Of a stretch of DNA of 64,000 nt, positions 1-10,947 are shown piece by piece. Where the stretch lies: contig NZ_QNUM01000005.1 of NCBI RefSeq assembly GCF_003574655.1, forward strand, positions 310,001-374,000. Direction: 5' to 3'. A program made the position numbers and the translations under genes. Source of the DNA: Cohaesibacter haloalkalitolerans. GTDB taxonomy: Bacteria > Pseudomonadota > Alphaproteobacteria > Rhizobiales > Cohaesibacteraceae. How positions within the stretch are numbered: the first letter of the stretch is position 1; the number at the start of each line of letters is the position of its first letter. The notes beneath the pieces were generated by a model. That model was not told the origin of the DNA, did no database searches, and worked only from the letters and a program-made list of their open reading frames with translations.

Positions 1-1489
1 CATCGACGACAGCGCCAGCGATAAACCGGGCGCCGCCAGTGTTCTGCAAGGCAACCGCGCTGGCAAGAGACGAGCCAACCAGCATATAGATGCGGCTATC
101 GAGTGCACGCACCGCCTGACGCAGGTTGAGACATTTGAAAATGATCATGAAGAAGGCGCCGGCAAGAGCTGCCGTTGCGATGGGAAGCAGACCGGAGGCC
201 GTGGCGAAGGCTGTCGCAAGAAAGATCATGATCGCCCGCGGCGCATAGCGGCGCTGGGGCATGTCGGTGCTCGACAGCTCGATCAGCAGCAGGTCCTTGT
301 TGAGGCGCAGCCCCTCGACATCGTCCCGCGCCCCGCCGACGAGCAAAACATCGCCCGGTTCGAGCCGGATGTCGCTCATCGCCATGCGTGGCATCCGCGA
401 ACGCCGCTGAACGCCAAGAACAATACAATTGGTCTTGGAACGGAAGGACGCCTGGGCGATTGTCTGGCCCGAAAGGCGCGAAGCCGGTGGTACGATCACT
501 TCGGCAAGCGTTATGTCTGTTTTCGGCGAAATCTGGCTCAGATGGCGGTCTTCGGCAACCTTGGCCATCTTGTGCCCCCCCTTGAGCGCCGCCGTCAGGG
601 CGTGGCGCGTGGCCGCAACTACAACCGTATCGCCCGGTTGCAGGGTCACATTGTCAAAAGGGGGCAGATAGGGCGTTTCTCCGCGCTGCACGAGACGCAC
701 GGTCATGTCCTTGAGGTCGGGGAACATGCCTGCGACTGCCGACTTGCCAACCAGCGCATCGCCTTCGCTGAGCGGAATCTGGGCAATGAATTGCTTGCCG
801 GTGCTCTGGCTCAACTGATCGGCCATGCTTTTGCGATCTTGCAGAATACGCGGCATGATGAGAATGGCATAGATCGCGCCGATGCCCGACACCATCACGC
901 CGATTTCCGTGAAGTCGAAGAATTTGAGATCCAGCACCCCCGCCTTGCGCGCCGCCTCCGCGACCAGAAGGTTGGTCGAGGAACCGATGAGGGTTGTCAT
1001 GCCGCCGAGGATGGAAATGAAGGACAGCGGCATCAACACCTTGGACGACGAGAAGCGCAGGTTGCTGGCAACCACGGCCATGATCGGGATGAACATCACC
1101 ACCACAGGTGTGTTGTTGATGAAGGCACTGATGAAGGCTGCGGACAGATACACCCCGACAAAGGCGATGTAGCGATGTCGTTTGGCCAGCTTGGTGATGA
1201 ATTGCGCAGGCTTGTCGAGGGCATCGGTTTGAAACAGGCCCTGGCCGATGATGAGCAGCGCCAGCACCGCCAGAAGGGCCGGGTTCGAGAATCCGGCGAC
1301 AAGATCATCAAGCGTAACCAGATTGGTCGCTTCACTCGCAGCTGGCAGCCCGACAAAGATGAGCATCAGGACCAGCAACGATCCCAAAGCTGTAATTTCA
1401 ATGGCAAAATACTCAAGACTATAGGCAATGATAGAAGCAACAATGACGGCAAACGTGAGCCACATTTGAACTTCGGCAGTTAGGTACAT
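1..1489 (-). CDS. SLC13-family permease with tandem TrkA-C domains (3' end outside window)
   Basis: The minus-strand frame is open from an ATG at 1489 to the window edge (about 496 codons), so the C-terminus is missing. It begins with hydrophobic helices (MYLTAEVQMWLTFAVIVASI and on) and carries the conserved SLC13/ArsB-like stretch INNTPVVVMFIPIM followed by GGMTTLIGSSTNLLVAE, the usual Na+/anion binding hairpin region. A soluble middle part contains two TrkA-C (RCK_C) type modules, with LQPGDTVVVAA and LEPGDVLLVGG as the repeated signature, then further membrane helices. Family members import di/tricarboxylates, sulfate or similar anions; the substrate cannot be read here. An AAGGA ribosome site lies about 12 bases upstream of the start. 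Confidence 0.85.
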   Translation of the reverse strand, partial: MYLTAEVQMWLTFAVIVASIIAYSLEYFAIEITALGSLLVLMLIFVGLPAASEATNLVTLDDLVAGFSNPALLAVLALLIIGQGLFQTDALDKPAQFITKLAKRHRYIAFVGVYLSAAFISAFINNTPVVVMFIPIMAVVASNLRFSSSKVLMPLSFISILGGMTTLIGSSTNLLVAEAARKAGVLDLKFFDFTEIGVMVSGIGAIYAILIMPRILQDRKSMADQLSQSTGKQFIAQIPLSEGDALVGKSAVAGMFPDLKDMTVRLVQRGETPYLPPFDNVTLQPGDTVVVAATRHALTAALKGGHKMAKVAEDRHLSQISPKTDITLAEVIVPPASRLSGQTIAQASFRSKTNCIVLGVQRRSRMPRMAMSDIRLEPGDVLLVGGARDDVEGLRLNKDLLLIELSSTDMPQRRYAPRAIMIFLATAFATASGLLPIATAALAGAFFMIIFKCLNLRQAVRALDSRIYMLVGSSLASAVALQNTGGARFIAGAVVD

Positions 1490-1700
1490 AAGAAAGACAG
1501 TCCTTACCCGACCGACACACGGCGTCAGACGGTGCCCCCATAAAAACAGATGACCAAATTTGATTATGCAATTGGAAGCACTCAAGTGCTTCAGAGCCTT
1601 AGAAAATCAGATTATCAGGCTATTTGCAAAGGCAAACTCGAAAAACGCATAGGGAAAGTGGCAGATTAAAATCGATGGAATTGTTTATCTGAGGTCATTA

Positions 1701-1728
1701 TAAAAAATTGCCCGCGTCAAGCGGGCAA
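1701..1728 (-). terminator. Intrinsic terminator after the RDD gene
   Basis: A perfect 8-bp stem (TTGCCCGC at 1708-1715 with GCGGGCAA at 1721-1728, 5-nt loop) is followed on the minus strand by a run of six T. It lies 26 bases beyond the stop of the RDD gene and ends that transcript. Confidence 0.85.
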
Positions 1729-1753
1729 TAAGGTCATCGTTCAACAGATCGGC

Positions 1754-2272
1754 TCAGAACCTGTCGTAGCCTTCGAGCTGTCTCAGCGCGTCGCTGTCCA
1801 TGATCATGGTGCCGAGAATCATGTCATGCAGCAGCTGCTTGCGTCGTGTGAAAAGGCCCACGACGACGATCAGAGGCGTAAGAATGGTGTTGCCGAACCA
1901 GAACAGCAGGCTGTGCATGATGGCCAGCATCGCATATGGCTTTGCGCCATACCACAGGCGCATTTCCAGCCCCATCATCTTCATGCCAGGCGTTGCCGCG
2001 CTGTAGCCACCAAGGCTCAACGCAATATATGGCAACGCCACCAGCGGCAGCAGGATGGCATAGAGCAGCCAGCCGAGCCCGAAGGTGATGACCCCGATCA
2101 CCGCAATGGCCATGGACGCAACAACCATCAGAATGAGGATCGCAAAGGCATCAATGAGAAAAGCCAGCACCCGCCGCGAGAGGACGCCATCGAACAGGGC
2201 AGGGTGCAGCCCCGGGTCAAAGGCATTTCTGCGCTCATCGCTGTTGTCATAGGCAGTGTGGGCGTTGTTCAT
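1754..2272 (-). CDS. RDD family membrane protein
   Basis: 172 residues. The family signature is present: an Arg-rich start to the first helix (LSRRVLAFLIDAFAILILM, Asp near residue 41), and a second conserved helix region around GYSAATPGMKMMGLEMR. Three to four membrane segments are visible; the C-terminal HDMILGTMIM is also typical of RDD proteins. Function in the family is poorly defined (some members affect ion or sodium tolerance). It is a single-gene unit with its own terminator just downstream and an AAAGGA ribosome site upstream. Confidence 0.85.
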   Translation of the reverse strand: MNNAHTAYDNSDERRNAFDPGLHPALFDGVLSRRVLAFLIDAFAILILMVVASMAIAVIGVITFGLGWLLYAILLPLVALPYIALSLGGYSAATPGMKMMGLEMRLWYGAKPYAMLAIMHSLLFWFGNTILTPLIVVVGLFTRRKQLLHDMILGTMIMDSDALRQLEGYDRF

Positions 2273-2616
2273 CGCTCAGATATTCCTTTCGGTTTCATGC
2301 GGGCAGTCGGTCAGAATGAACATGAAGATGTCGCAGTCTTCACAAAATAGGTGAGGTTGTTTCAGCCGCTTTTCAAGTTTTTGTTACAATATTGTTTGAA
2401 AAAGAGTGCTGGTTGTGCCCTTGAAAGGCGCTGTGAAAATCACGGGTCAGGGGATGGGGCGGACCGATCGGGAAAAATCGAGCAGAGAATGCGGCAATTC
2501 AATCAGGTGAGGGCATCGATGGGGCGCGCGTCCGCCGCGAAACGAAACAAGCGCCGGTTGGGCGCTTGTTGTGTGTCATCCTGTCAGGAGCATCGCCTTT
2601 TGCGAACAGGGCCCAA
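2273..2616. other. Intergenic region between RDD and chemoreceptor genes
   Basis: No convincing gene. It contains the promoter side of the RDD gene and, near the right end, a 10-bp hairpin (separate entry) that follows the chemoreceptor gene. Confidence 0.6.
2546..2570 (-). terminator. Hairpin after the chemoreceptor gene, probable terminator
   Basis: Perfect 10-bp inverted repeat AACAAGCGCC (2546-2555) / GGCGCTTGTT (2561-2570) with a 5-nt loop, 46 bases past the stop of the chemoreceptor gene. The T-run on the minus strand is weak (TTCGTTTCG), so termination efficiency is uncertain. Confidence 0.55.
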
Positions 2617-4359
2617 TCAGGCAGCTACCCTGCGTCGTTCCTTCTGTTCCAGCGTCTGCGCCAGCTTGTTGATGCAGTTGATCACAGACTCACTGGCGTC
2701 CTCCAGCGACCGAAGTTGGGCGAAGGCCTCATCCTTGCGTCCCTCCGCACAATCCTTGACCATCTGCTTGGCCAGGTCATGGACCCGCTGGTGCGGTGCC
2801 TTGAGAGCGGTGAACGCCGGATGGTTGCGGATGTCCGGATCGTTGATGCCATCATACCAGACACCGAGGCGGCAGTTGTGGTGACCAGCCAGAGTGGCTG
2901 AACTGGCATTTTCGCGCCCGGTCAGGATGTTGACCACGCGCTTGGTGAAGAGGACATGATCGATCTTCGCCATCTCGCAAAGGGACAGGGCCTGACCATC
3001 CTGGAACCAGTTGGTTGCGTTTTGCGAGAAGTGATCGTTGCTATTCTGCAGCGTGTCCGACATGCCGTTGAGCATCGTCTCGTTTTCTGAATTGAGGTCA
3101 GCCACACCGGCAACGGATTCAGAGATCTCCTGCGTAGCGACGGTCTGCTGCTGGATAATCTGGGAGACCTCCTGCATGTTCCGGTTGACCTCACCAACCT
3201 GCGTTCCGATTGCTTCCATCAGATGGTTCGCGCCATCTATGGCTGTTTCCCCGTCGCCGATGGCGTGGCGGGTACTGGATACGGCCTTTTGAATGGTCCG
3301 CATGCCTTCGCTCAAGGCATTGATGCGGTTGGTGATGTCTTCGGTTGCCTTGGTGGTCTGACCGGCGAGGGCCTTGACCTCACTGGCAACAACGGCAAAT
3401 CCCTTGCCAGCTTCTCCGGCTCGGGCCGCCTCGATGGTGGCATTAAGTGCCAGTAGATTGGTCTGGTTGGCGATTTTGTCGATGACCGTCAGGAACGATC
3501 CGATCTGTTCGGATGCCTGAACGAGTTCGTTGAGACTGTTCTCTGTCTGGGACGAAGCCGATGCGATATTGGTGATGGCGGAAGAGACCGCCTGCATGGT
3601 GGTGAGGCCTTTGGAGACCGTCTCATAGGTCTTCCTGGCACCATCCGCTGTCAGCTCTGAGGTCTCCGAGATCTGACCAATTGACCCGGCAAGCTCGGAA
3701 ACAGCTGCGGAAATGGCCTGTACGTTGGTTGTCGCGATATGGGTGTTGCGGGACAATAACGCCATGTCTGTGCAGATTTCGTTGATTTCAACGACGGAAT
3801 TGGCGAGACCGCGCAAATTGCCCAATTGGCAATTGTCTTCACCGTTGGCACTCATGCCGCGGGCAAGGTTGAAGGATTGCAGCGAGCCCATCATGTCGGC
3901 AAAGGTGAGCGCTATAGCCGATTGCATGTCATCGACAAAGGCAGAACCCGCGCCTTTGTGAACCTTTGCGAGCGTCGGCACCATTTCCAGCAGCAGGCGG
4001 GCATAGATCGCCATGATGTGCGAGGGTTCAAGAGCCGTTTCTCCAAGAGCTGCCCCATTTTCTGCGCTGTTGCTGGCGATTGCGCTTGCATCCGCAGTTT
4101 GAAACAGGCGGGTTACATAGCGCGATTGGCCAAGCGATGCCGTCGCAGTGCTGGCTTGGGAGGAGCGGAACGCCTCTGCTATGGCCGGATGGGGTTTGGT
4201 CGAAGTGCTAAGCTTGTCAAAAAGCGCAGGCAGGTCCTTTTGCGCTTTGACGGAAACGGGTTTCAGGGCCTTCTGCTGCAAGCCTGCAGTCATGAAGGCA
4301 AGGATCGGCTCGATTTCTTTCAACACCGGAGCGGGTGTTGGGGAGGGGGTCGGTCTCAT
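2617..4359 (-). CDS. Soluble methyl-accepting chemotaxis protein with CZB zinc-binding domain
   Basis: 580 residues, no membrane helix seen, so a cytoplasmic receptor. About residues 150-450 form the coiled-coil signalling domain; the hairpin tip is unmistakable ([20 protein letters not shown], then [18 protein letters not shown]). The last 110-120 residues form a CZB domain: KIDHVLF, then [12 protein letters not shown], then HQRVH, giving the His/Cys/His-x3-His zinc set that in related proteins senses zinc or oxidants such as hypochlorite. The N-terminal about 150 residues are predicted helical and not recognised; they might be a diverged sensor domain. It is monocistronic and followed by a hairpin. 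An adaptor role with CheA/CheW is inferred from family. Confidence 0.9.
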   Translation of the reverse strand: MRPTPSPTPAPVLKEIEPILAFMTAGLQQKALKPVSVKAQKDLPALFDKLSTSTKPHPAIAEAFRSSQASTATASLGQSRYVTRLFQTADASAIASNSAENGAALGETALEPSHIMAIYARLLLEMVPTLAKVHKGAGSAFVDDMQSAIALTFADMMGSLQSFNLARGMSANGEDNCQLGNLRGLANSVVEINEICTDMALLSRNTHIATTNVQAISAAVSELAGSIGQISETSELTADGARKTYETVSKGLTTMQAVSSAITNIASASSQTENSLNELVQASEQIGSFLTVIDKIANQTNLLALNATIEAARAGEAGKGFAVVASEVKALAGQTTKATEDITNRINALSEGMRTIQKAVSSTRHAIGDGETAIDGANHLMEAIGTQVGEVNRNMQEVSQIIQQQTVATQEISESVAGVADLNSENETMLNGMSDTLQNSNDHFSQNATNWFQDGQALSLCEMAKIDHVLFTKRVVNILTGRENASSATLAGHHNCRLGVWYDGINDPDIRNHPAFTALKAPHQRVHDLAKQMVKDCAEGRKDEAFAQLRSLEDASESVINCINKLAQTLEQKERRRVAA

Positions 4360-4513
4360 TGTTTACTCGTCTGGTCGGGGGTCGTCAGACAAGTATGACA
4401 AGGAGGCATGACTGAAATGGTTAATGAATATTCTTGGTTGTGAAAAACATGCTGAATTCACAACATAATTACAAGTTATGTGTGGCTGAAACGGAAAAAT
4501 GAAGCCGGAGATT

Positions 4514-5761
4514 TTAGTCAATTTTGTCCGGTTTGTTCAGATTCTCGACACTGTGTCCTGCCGATTCGATTGCCATGATGATTTCGTTTGCATGCGCGGC
4601 GTCTCGTGTTTCAATCGTGATGTCGATGGAAGCACCCTTCACCGGAACATTGAGGAAGGTTCGATGGTGGTCCACCTCCAGGATGTTGCCGCCACGGTCG
4701 CCGATGATCTTGGCCAGTTCAGCAAGAATGCCCGGGCGATCCGGGATGGTGATGCGCAGCCCGACGATCTGCTGCTTGCGGCCAAGTTGCCGGACGATGA
4801 TGGACGAAAGCAGACGCGGGTCGATGTTGCCGCCGCCGAGGACGAGACCGACCTTCTTGCCCTTGAACCTTTCCGGTGTGGCGATGACTGCGGCAAGACC
4901 AGCCGCTCCGGCCCCTTCGGCCATTGTCTTCAGGTAGGTGGCATAAGCGTTGATGGCCCGCTCGATGTCCCGTTCGGTAACCAGCAGCACATCACTCAGC
5001 AGTTCGGCGGCGATGGCTGCGGTCAGCTTGCCTGCCTTCTTGACGGCGATGCCTTCGGCCAGCGACTGCCCGCCGCAATAAAGATCGGTCTTCTTCAGCT
5101 CATTATACATGGTCGGGTAAAGCTCGCTCTCCACACCGATCACCTCGATCGCCGGATTGATGGCCTTGGCCGCAATGGCAATGCCCGAGATCATTCCGCC
5201 GCCGCCAATCGGCACGAGCAACACTTCAAGGTCCGGCACATCGGCTAGCATTTCAAGGGCAATGGTGCCCTGACCAGCAATGACCTGATAGTCATCGTAG
5301 GGGTGAACGAATGTGAGACCGCGCTGGGTGGCAAGCCGCATCGCGGCTTCCCCGGCCTCGGCGACCGTCTCTCCCTCCAGAATGACCTCGGCACCAAATC
5401 CCTTGGTGGCTGCCACCTTCACGAATGGCGTGAATTCGGGCATTACGATGAGGGAAGGTATGCCGAGGCGCGTTGCATGCAATGCGACTGCCTGGGCGTG
5501 ATTGCCTGCCGACATGGCAATCACTCCACGTTGGCGTTCCTCTTCTGTCAGGGACAAGAGTTTGTTGAGCGCGCCGCGTTCCTTGAAGGCGTTCGTAACC
5601 TGCATGTTGTCGTATTTGACGTAGATGTCTGCGCCCAGTTCGTCCGACAGCTGCTTGGCTGGCAGCGTCGGGGTGCGCAGAACAGCCCCCTTGATGGCTT
5701 CGGCCGCGCGCATGATGTCTGAAAGGGTCGGGCGATTGGGAAGGGAGGAATGATCAGACAT
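4514..5761 (-). CDS. Threonine ammonia-lyase (single ACT domain)
   Basis: 415 residues from the ATG at 5761. A PLP fold-type II enzyme converting threonine to 2-oxobutanoate and ammonia. The PLP lysine is Lys60 in NAFKERGAL; SAGNHAQAVA and the phosphate-binding loop VPIGGGGMISG are present. Residues about 330-415 are a single ACT domain (ITIPDRPGILAELAKIIG), which fits the catabolic-type enzyme rather than long biosynthetic IlvA with two ACT-like repeats. The frame is open upstream to 5881, but the extra 40 residues do not look like the family, so the internal ATG is preferred. It is oriented toward the chemoreceptor but separated by 154 bases, so probably its own unit. Confidence 0.9.
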   Translation of the reverse strand: MSDHSSLPNRPTLSDIMRAAEAIKGAVLRTPTLPAKQLSDELGADIYVKYDNMQVTNAFKERGALNKLLSLTEEERQRGVIAMSAGNHAQAVALHATRLGIPSLIVMPEFTPFVKVAATKGFGAEVILEGETVAEAGEAAMRLATQRGLTFVHPYDDYQVIAGQGTIALEMLADVPDLEVLLVPIGGGGMISGIAIAAKAINPAIEVIGVESELYPTMYNELKKTDLYCGGQSLAEGIAVKKAGKLTAAIAAELLSDVLLVTERDIERAINAYATYLKTMAEGAGAAGLAAVIATPERFKGKKVGLVLGGGNIDPRLLSSIIVRQLGRKQQIVGLRITIPDRPGILAELAKIIGDRGGNILEVDHHRTFLNVPVKGASIDITIETRDAAHANEIIMAIESAGHSVENLNKPDKID

Positions 5762-6071
5762 GAATCGGCTCGCTGGGTTTGGCTGCAAGATGCTTTGGGG
5801 CGGCATTTGGTGGGCGGCAAATATGCGCAGACAATGCCTTAACAGACGCACGCTTTCAAATGAATTTGCGGCAACCATCACATGCAGGTTTGCCGGTGAG
5901 AGGAGTATAGCACCGAAATTTTGTGGGATTTCTCATGCTTTTAGTCAAGGAGGGACGTTTTTTGGTTGATGGCCGGACAATGGACTGTCTTGTCCCATTG
6001 CTCTGGGTTAGGGTTCGCCGCAAGAAAGACGCGACAAAACAGGCGCGTTGAAAAGACAAGTGGAGCACTGC
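5762..6071. other. Divergent promoter region, threonine lyase / GNAT
   Basis: About 310 bases between the divergent starts. The left part could encode an N-terminal extension of the threonine lyase if a start at 5881 is used. No clear operator or RNA structure was seen. Confidence 0.5.
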
Positions 6072-6614
6072 GTGACCGAGATCGTATATGAATTGCTTGC
6101 TGGCGATGAGCTGGCGGAAACCCTTGAAGACCTTGCAAGCGTCTTGCATGCCTGCGTGGAAAACGGCGCCAGCGTCAGTTTCATCCAGCCGTTCGAGCTC
6201 GCGGACGCCCAGGCATTCTGGGCAAACAGTGTGTTCCCGAAAGTGGAGGCAGGCAGCACCGCGCTGTTTGTTGCGAAGTCGGATCATCGCATCGTCGGCA
6301 CTGTTCAGTTGCAGACCGAATTGCCCCCCAATCAGGCCCACCGTTGTGAAGTCGCAAAACTTCTGGTGCACCCGGACTATCGCAAGAAGGGCATTGCCAC
6401 AACGCTGATGGAGTTGCTGGAACAGGAAGCCCGTCGCCTTGGCAAGAGCCTCATCACGCTCGATACGCGATCCGGCGACCAGGCCGAACCACTTTATATC
6501 TTGCTCGATTACAAGATCGCTGGCCGCATTCCCAATTTTGCCCGGGCAACCGACAGCGACCGGCTCGATTCCACGACATATATGTACAAGATCCTCGATC
6601 CGAACCTCATGTAG
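6072..6614 (+). CDS. GNAT family N-acetyltransferase
   Basis: 180 residues from a GTG start at 6072, chosen because TGGAG lies 6 bases upstream; the frame is open slightly further (TTG at 6048). The acetyl-CoA binding motif A is clear: VAKLLVHPDYRKKGIATTLM, followed by the helix MELLEQEARRLG and a motif B region SLITLDTRSGDQAEPLY. GNAT enzymes transfer acetyl groups from acetyl-CoA to an amine; the acceptor cannot be told. Convergent with hemB, no operon partner. Confidence 0.85.
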   Translation: MTEIVYELLAGDELAETLEDLASVLHACVENGASVSFIQPFELADAQAFWANSVFPKVEAGSTALFVAKSDHRIVGTVQLQTELPPNQAHRCEVAKLLVHPDYRKKGIATTLMELLEQEARRLGKSLITLDTRSGDQAEPLYILLDYKIAGRIPNFARATDSDRLDSTTYMYKILDPNLM

Positions 6615-6665
6615 GCCCGGATCGTTGAAGGTGTTGCCCGGAGCTGGCCGGATTACTTCTCCCTG

Positions 6666-7742
<1,077 letters not shown>

Positions 7743-8058
7743 TCAGGCGCCTGAACTGTCGCGGCGCTGCTGACCGAAATGCGTCGTAGGGAAGTTGCCC
7801 CATGCTAACCACATTCCGTCGCCAACAAAACTGACCAATTCGTAATGATCACCACTCTGTTGAAACTGATGGCCAACTCCTCGCCAACGGGTTCAGGTCG
7901 TGTCCGCCGTCTTGAACCCTGTTCAAAGACTGTTTAAGGAAAGACCATGTGCCAAAACGCTTTTTGCGAACTTGGCTACGGACGCCCGGCATCGGTTCGG
8001 CTGTCCTTTTCCGCCCGCAACGAAGCGCAACAAGATGTGCTGCAAAGAGAGCAAGACC

Positions 8059-9090
8059 ATGAATGACATCCTTTTTGAGAAACGTGGCTGTGTGGGGCTG
8101 GTAACACTGAACAGGCCCAAGGCGCTCAATGCGCTGACGCTTGACATGATCAAGGGGCTGGCGGAGCAACTCGAAGACTGGAAACAGGATGATGACGTCA
8201 AGGCAGTCATTCTGACCTCGGCAAGCGAGCGTGCCTTTTCCGCCGGTGCAGACATTCGCTTTGTCTACACCTGCAAGGGCAACCCGCCTTACGAGTTCTT
8301 CAGCACCGAATACAAGATGAATTGCTCGATGGCTTCCTATCCGAAGCCCTATATTTCTCTGGTCGACGGCATCGTCATGGGCGGCGGGGTCGGGCTCTCT
8401 TGCCATGGCCGCTATATTGCCGCTGGCAGCAAGACCACATTTGCCATGCCGGAAACCGGCATTGGCTTCTTCCCCGATGTGGGCGGAGCCTATCTGCTGC
8501 CGCGCTTGCCCGGCAAGGTCGGCATCTATTGCGGCATGACCGGCGCGCGTCTTGGTCAGTCCGACTGCCTGAAATTCGGTCTTGCTACCCACGCAATCGG
8601 GGCAGAATCCTTCCCGGAGATCATCAAGCAGATCGCCAGCGGCGCAGCGCCCGAAGAAGTTCTGGCCCGTCATGCCGGTGTCGCGACCGGGGAGGGACTT
8701 GATGATGAAACCCTGGTCGTCATTGCGGAGGCCTTTTCTGGCGCTTCGGTCAAGGAGATCATTGCGCGGCTAGAAGCAAACCCGGCTCCATTCGCCAGAC
8801 AGACGCTGGATCTGCTGCGGTCGCGCTCGCCGCTATCCGTCCACATAGCCTTTGAACAGATGCGTCGTGGCGCATCCATGTCCTTCAACGCGTGCATGCA
8901 GATGGAATATCGCATTCTTGAGCGAATTCTTGATGGCAGCGACTTCTATGAGGGCGTGCGAGCCACGATCGTCGACAAGGATGGTGCGCCAGCATGGCAA
9001 CCGTCCACCTTCGAGGCCGTGACCGAAGAAATGGTTTTGTCACATTTTCTGCCGCTGGAGCAGCAACGCGAATTGTTCAATCGGCCGTAG
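8059..9090 (+). CDS. Enoyl-CoA hydratase/isomerase family protein, probable 3-hydroxyisobutyryl-CoA hydrolase
   Basis: 343 residues from ATG 8059; the frame is open 53 codons upstream but that part lacks family features. Crotonase fold: LVTLNRPKALNALTLDM, then AFSAGADIRF (oxyanion loop 1), then DGIVMGGGVGLS. The stretch MPETGIGFFPDVGGAYLLPR is characteristic of 3-hydroxyisobutyryl-CoA hydrolases, which release 3-hydroxyisobutyrate from its CoA ester in valine breakdown. The C-terminal 100 residues also match that subfamily in length. A long-chain enoyl-CoA hydratase role is the alternative. The DUF6163 gene follows 97 bases later, so co-transcription is possible but not shown. Confidence 0.85.
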   Translation: MNDILFEKRGCVGLVTLNRPKALNALTLDMIKGLAEQLEDWKQDDDVKAVILTSASERAFSAGADIRFVYTCKGNPPYEFFSTEYKMNCSMASYPKPYISLVDGIVMGGGVGLSCHGRYIAAGSKTTFAMPETGIGFFPDVGGAYLLPRLPGKVGIYCGMTGARLGQSDCLKFGLATHAIGAESFPEIIKQIASGAAPEEVLARHAGVATGEGLDDETLVVIAEAFSGASVKEIIARLEANPAPFARQTLDLLRSRSPLSVHIAFEQMRRGASMSFNACMQMEYRILERILDGSDFYEGVRATIVDKDGAPAWQPSTFEAVTEEMVLSHFLPLEQQRELFNRP

Positions 9091-9187
9091 AAAGATAGAC
9101 TGCCCAAAGGCGACTCGCAAAGGGCCGCTGCCTTCGAACCTGCTCTCTTTCATGCGCCTGAAGCGCCAACGCTGAATAGAAAACGCA

Positions 9188-9610
9188 ATGACCCTCAGAC
9201 TGACCGACGCCTCTCCCAAATACTGGGGTGATAATCTACCGTTCTGGTTGATCGTTCTGGCTCGTCTGGGGAGTCTTATTCTCATGCTGACAGGATTGTT
9301 CTATTGGGCGGACATTCTGGGCGTGTTCGGTGAGAGTGGTCTGGAACGGGGCATGTGGATTGCTCCCGCCGCCCGCGTGCTGCTCGCTTGTTCCTTTCTG
9401 ATCGCATCTGTTGGCGTCTGGCAGCTTTCCTTCTGGGGGGTGGTGATGTGGGTCCTGAGCGCCATCACACAGACCCTGTCCATCGCTCTTATCGATGACT
9501 TCTCCGCCTATGCCTCGGTGATAACCATCGTGCATCTGCTTGCCCTTATCATCCTTGCGGCCTGTTGTGGCTGGCTCGTTTACCGCTCGACGAGACCGCA
9601 GGATGTTTGA
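9188..9610 (+). CDS. DUF6163 family membrane protein
   Basis: 140 residues with four membrane segments (starting near LPFWLIVLARLGSLILML, then APAARVLLACSFLIASVGVW, VVMWVLSAITQTLSIAL and ITIVHLLALIILAACCGWLV). It resembles a small alphaproteobacterial family that I recall lying immediately upstream of ldtR, as it does here. No function is known to me. Proximity to ldtR and an L,D-transpeptidase suggests a cell-envelope role, which is inference only. Confidence 0.7.
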   Translation: MTLRLTDASPKYWGDNLPFWLIVLARLGSLILMLTGLFYWADILGVFGESGLERGMWIAPAARVLLACSFLIASVGVWQLSFWGVVMWVLSAITQTLSIALIDDFSAYASVITIVHLLALIILAACCGWLVYRSTRPQDV

Positions 9611-10064
9611 CGGCGAATTCAAGGATTAACGCAATAGCCGACTTTTCAGGCTATTTCGGACGTCGACGGGCTGCTTTTAACGAGAGCTGTCTGGACAATG
9701 GGGAAAATTGGGCCCTGTTTTGCCATCATGCACCGTTTATCCCATAAAACTTGTCTCAGTCTGTAAAGACTTTGTTTGCAATTTCCGGGTGCGTGTCTGT
9801 TGAGCGGCGGTCTTTATCTGATATTTTGTGCGCTTTTCAAGTTGTGTCCTTGTATTTCTACGCAATAGAAGCCGAGTTTACAGATCCCCCTAACCAGTTA
9901 TTTACCAGCAATTCAAAACTAGACGCAATTTAGGTACAATTGGCGCGATTAGCCCTTTGTTAAGGCTGTTGCTTAAGTAGATTTTATTTCGCCGCATATA
10001 TTTTGGGTTCAAAGACGGGCGAACCGTCACTCCAAGTCAAAAATCAAAAACGAGGCTCAAACAT
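9611..10064. other. Intergenic region upstream of ldtR
   Basis: 454 bases without a convincing gene; short open frames here have no family features. The right half is AT-rich, as expected for the ldtR promoter, but no well-spaced -35/-10 pair could be fixed by eye. Confidence 0.5.
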
Positions 10065-10577
10065 ATGATTACGTCACAACGCGCAGTGGAAACAGTCAGT
10101 GAAGCTGAGGGCGAGGTAGAGTTGAAACCACTCTATATGGACGCACTCAGACTCGTGGAGCGTCTGCACCGCAGGCTTCTTGATGTCATCAAGGACGAAT
10201 TTGAGCGCCGCGGAAGAACCGACGTCAACAGTGTACAGGCCTTGCTTCTGTTCAATATTGGCGATTCGGAAGTGACAGCGGGTGAATTGCGCTCTCGCGG
10301 GTATTATCAAGGCTCAAACGTGTCCTACAACCTGAAGAAGCTGGTTGATATGGGCTACGTCAATCATGAACGGTCTCGGGTGGATCGTCGCTCGGTACGG
10401 ATTTCCCTGTCCGACAAGGGCGTTGAAGTGCGCCAGATCGTCAGTGAGCTTTACGAACGCCATATCGCTACGATCGAACAGGTCGGCGGTATTGCCAACG
10501 AAGATTTCATGGTCCTCAACAAGTCCCTCCAGCGTCTCGAACGCTTCTGGACTGATCAGATCCTGTACCGTCTTTAG
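10065..10577 (+). CDS. ldtR: MarR-family transcriptional regulator LdtR
   Basis: 170 residues, ATG with GAGG upstream. A winged-helix MarR domain spans about residues 35-150: LFNIGDSEVTAGELRSRGYY is the first helix pair, GSNVSYNLKKLVDMGYV the recognition helix, and RSRVDRRSVRISLSDKG the wing with its conserved DxRSxRISL pattern. LdtR of Liberibacter and rhizobia controls L,D-transpeptidase genes and osmotic tolerance; here an L,D-transpeptidase gene follows on the same strand, supporting the name. A strong terminator lies 160 bases downstream, so the transpeptidase has its own promoter. Confidence 0.88.
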   Translation: MITSQRAVETVSEAEGEVELKPLYMDALRLVERLHRRLLDVIKDEFERRGRTDVNSVQALLLFNIGDSEVTAGELRSRGYYQGSNVSYNLKKLVDMGYVNHERSRVDRRSVRISLSDKGVEVRQIVSELYERHIATIEQVGGIANEDFMVLNKSLQRLERFWTDQILYRL

Positions 10578-10737
10578 AATGTTATCCAAAATTCTGCCCG
10601 CAAAGAGGTAGTTGAAAGGTGCATGTACAGTGAGCCTGGTCTGCACTGATGATCCTTGTGAAACGCTGAACAAGACAGCTGATCGCGACAAATTCAGTCT
10701 GTCTTGATGATGTTCAAGTCTGACCAACACCAGTTTC

Positions 10738-10769
10738 CCTCGCAAGGGTCATCCTTGCGAGGTTTTTTT
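10738..10769 (+). terminator. Strong intrinsic terminator after ldtR
   Basis: Perfect 10-bp stem CCTCGCAAGG (10738-10747) / CCTTGCGAGG (10753-10762), loop GTCAT, followed by seven T. Confidence 0.93.
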
Positions 10770-10947
10770 GTTGCTCTTCTGCAATAGTCGAACAGCATTT
10801 CATAAACGTGATCGGTTCACGCTGCATTCATCCAGAATTTGCCACATTCTCCTGCAAATTGATTTTTCTGCGAAAAAGAGTTTTTCAGTTATGCGGTAAT
10901 AATTGTCTGGCTAAGCTCTTTTGGCCCTTCAAACATTTGCCATGGAT

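Noticed and set aside
9751-9933. Short plus-strand frame upstream of ldtR
   Set aside because: No ribosome site, AT-rich promoter-like composition and no conserved pattern.
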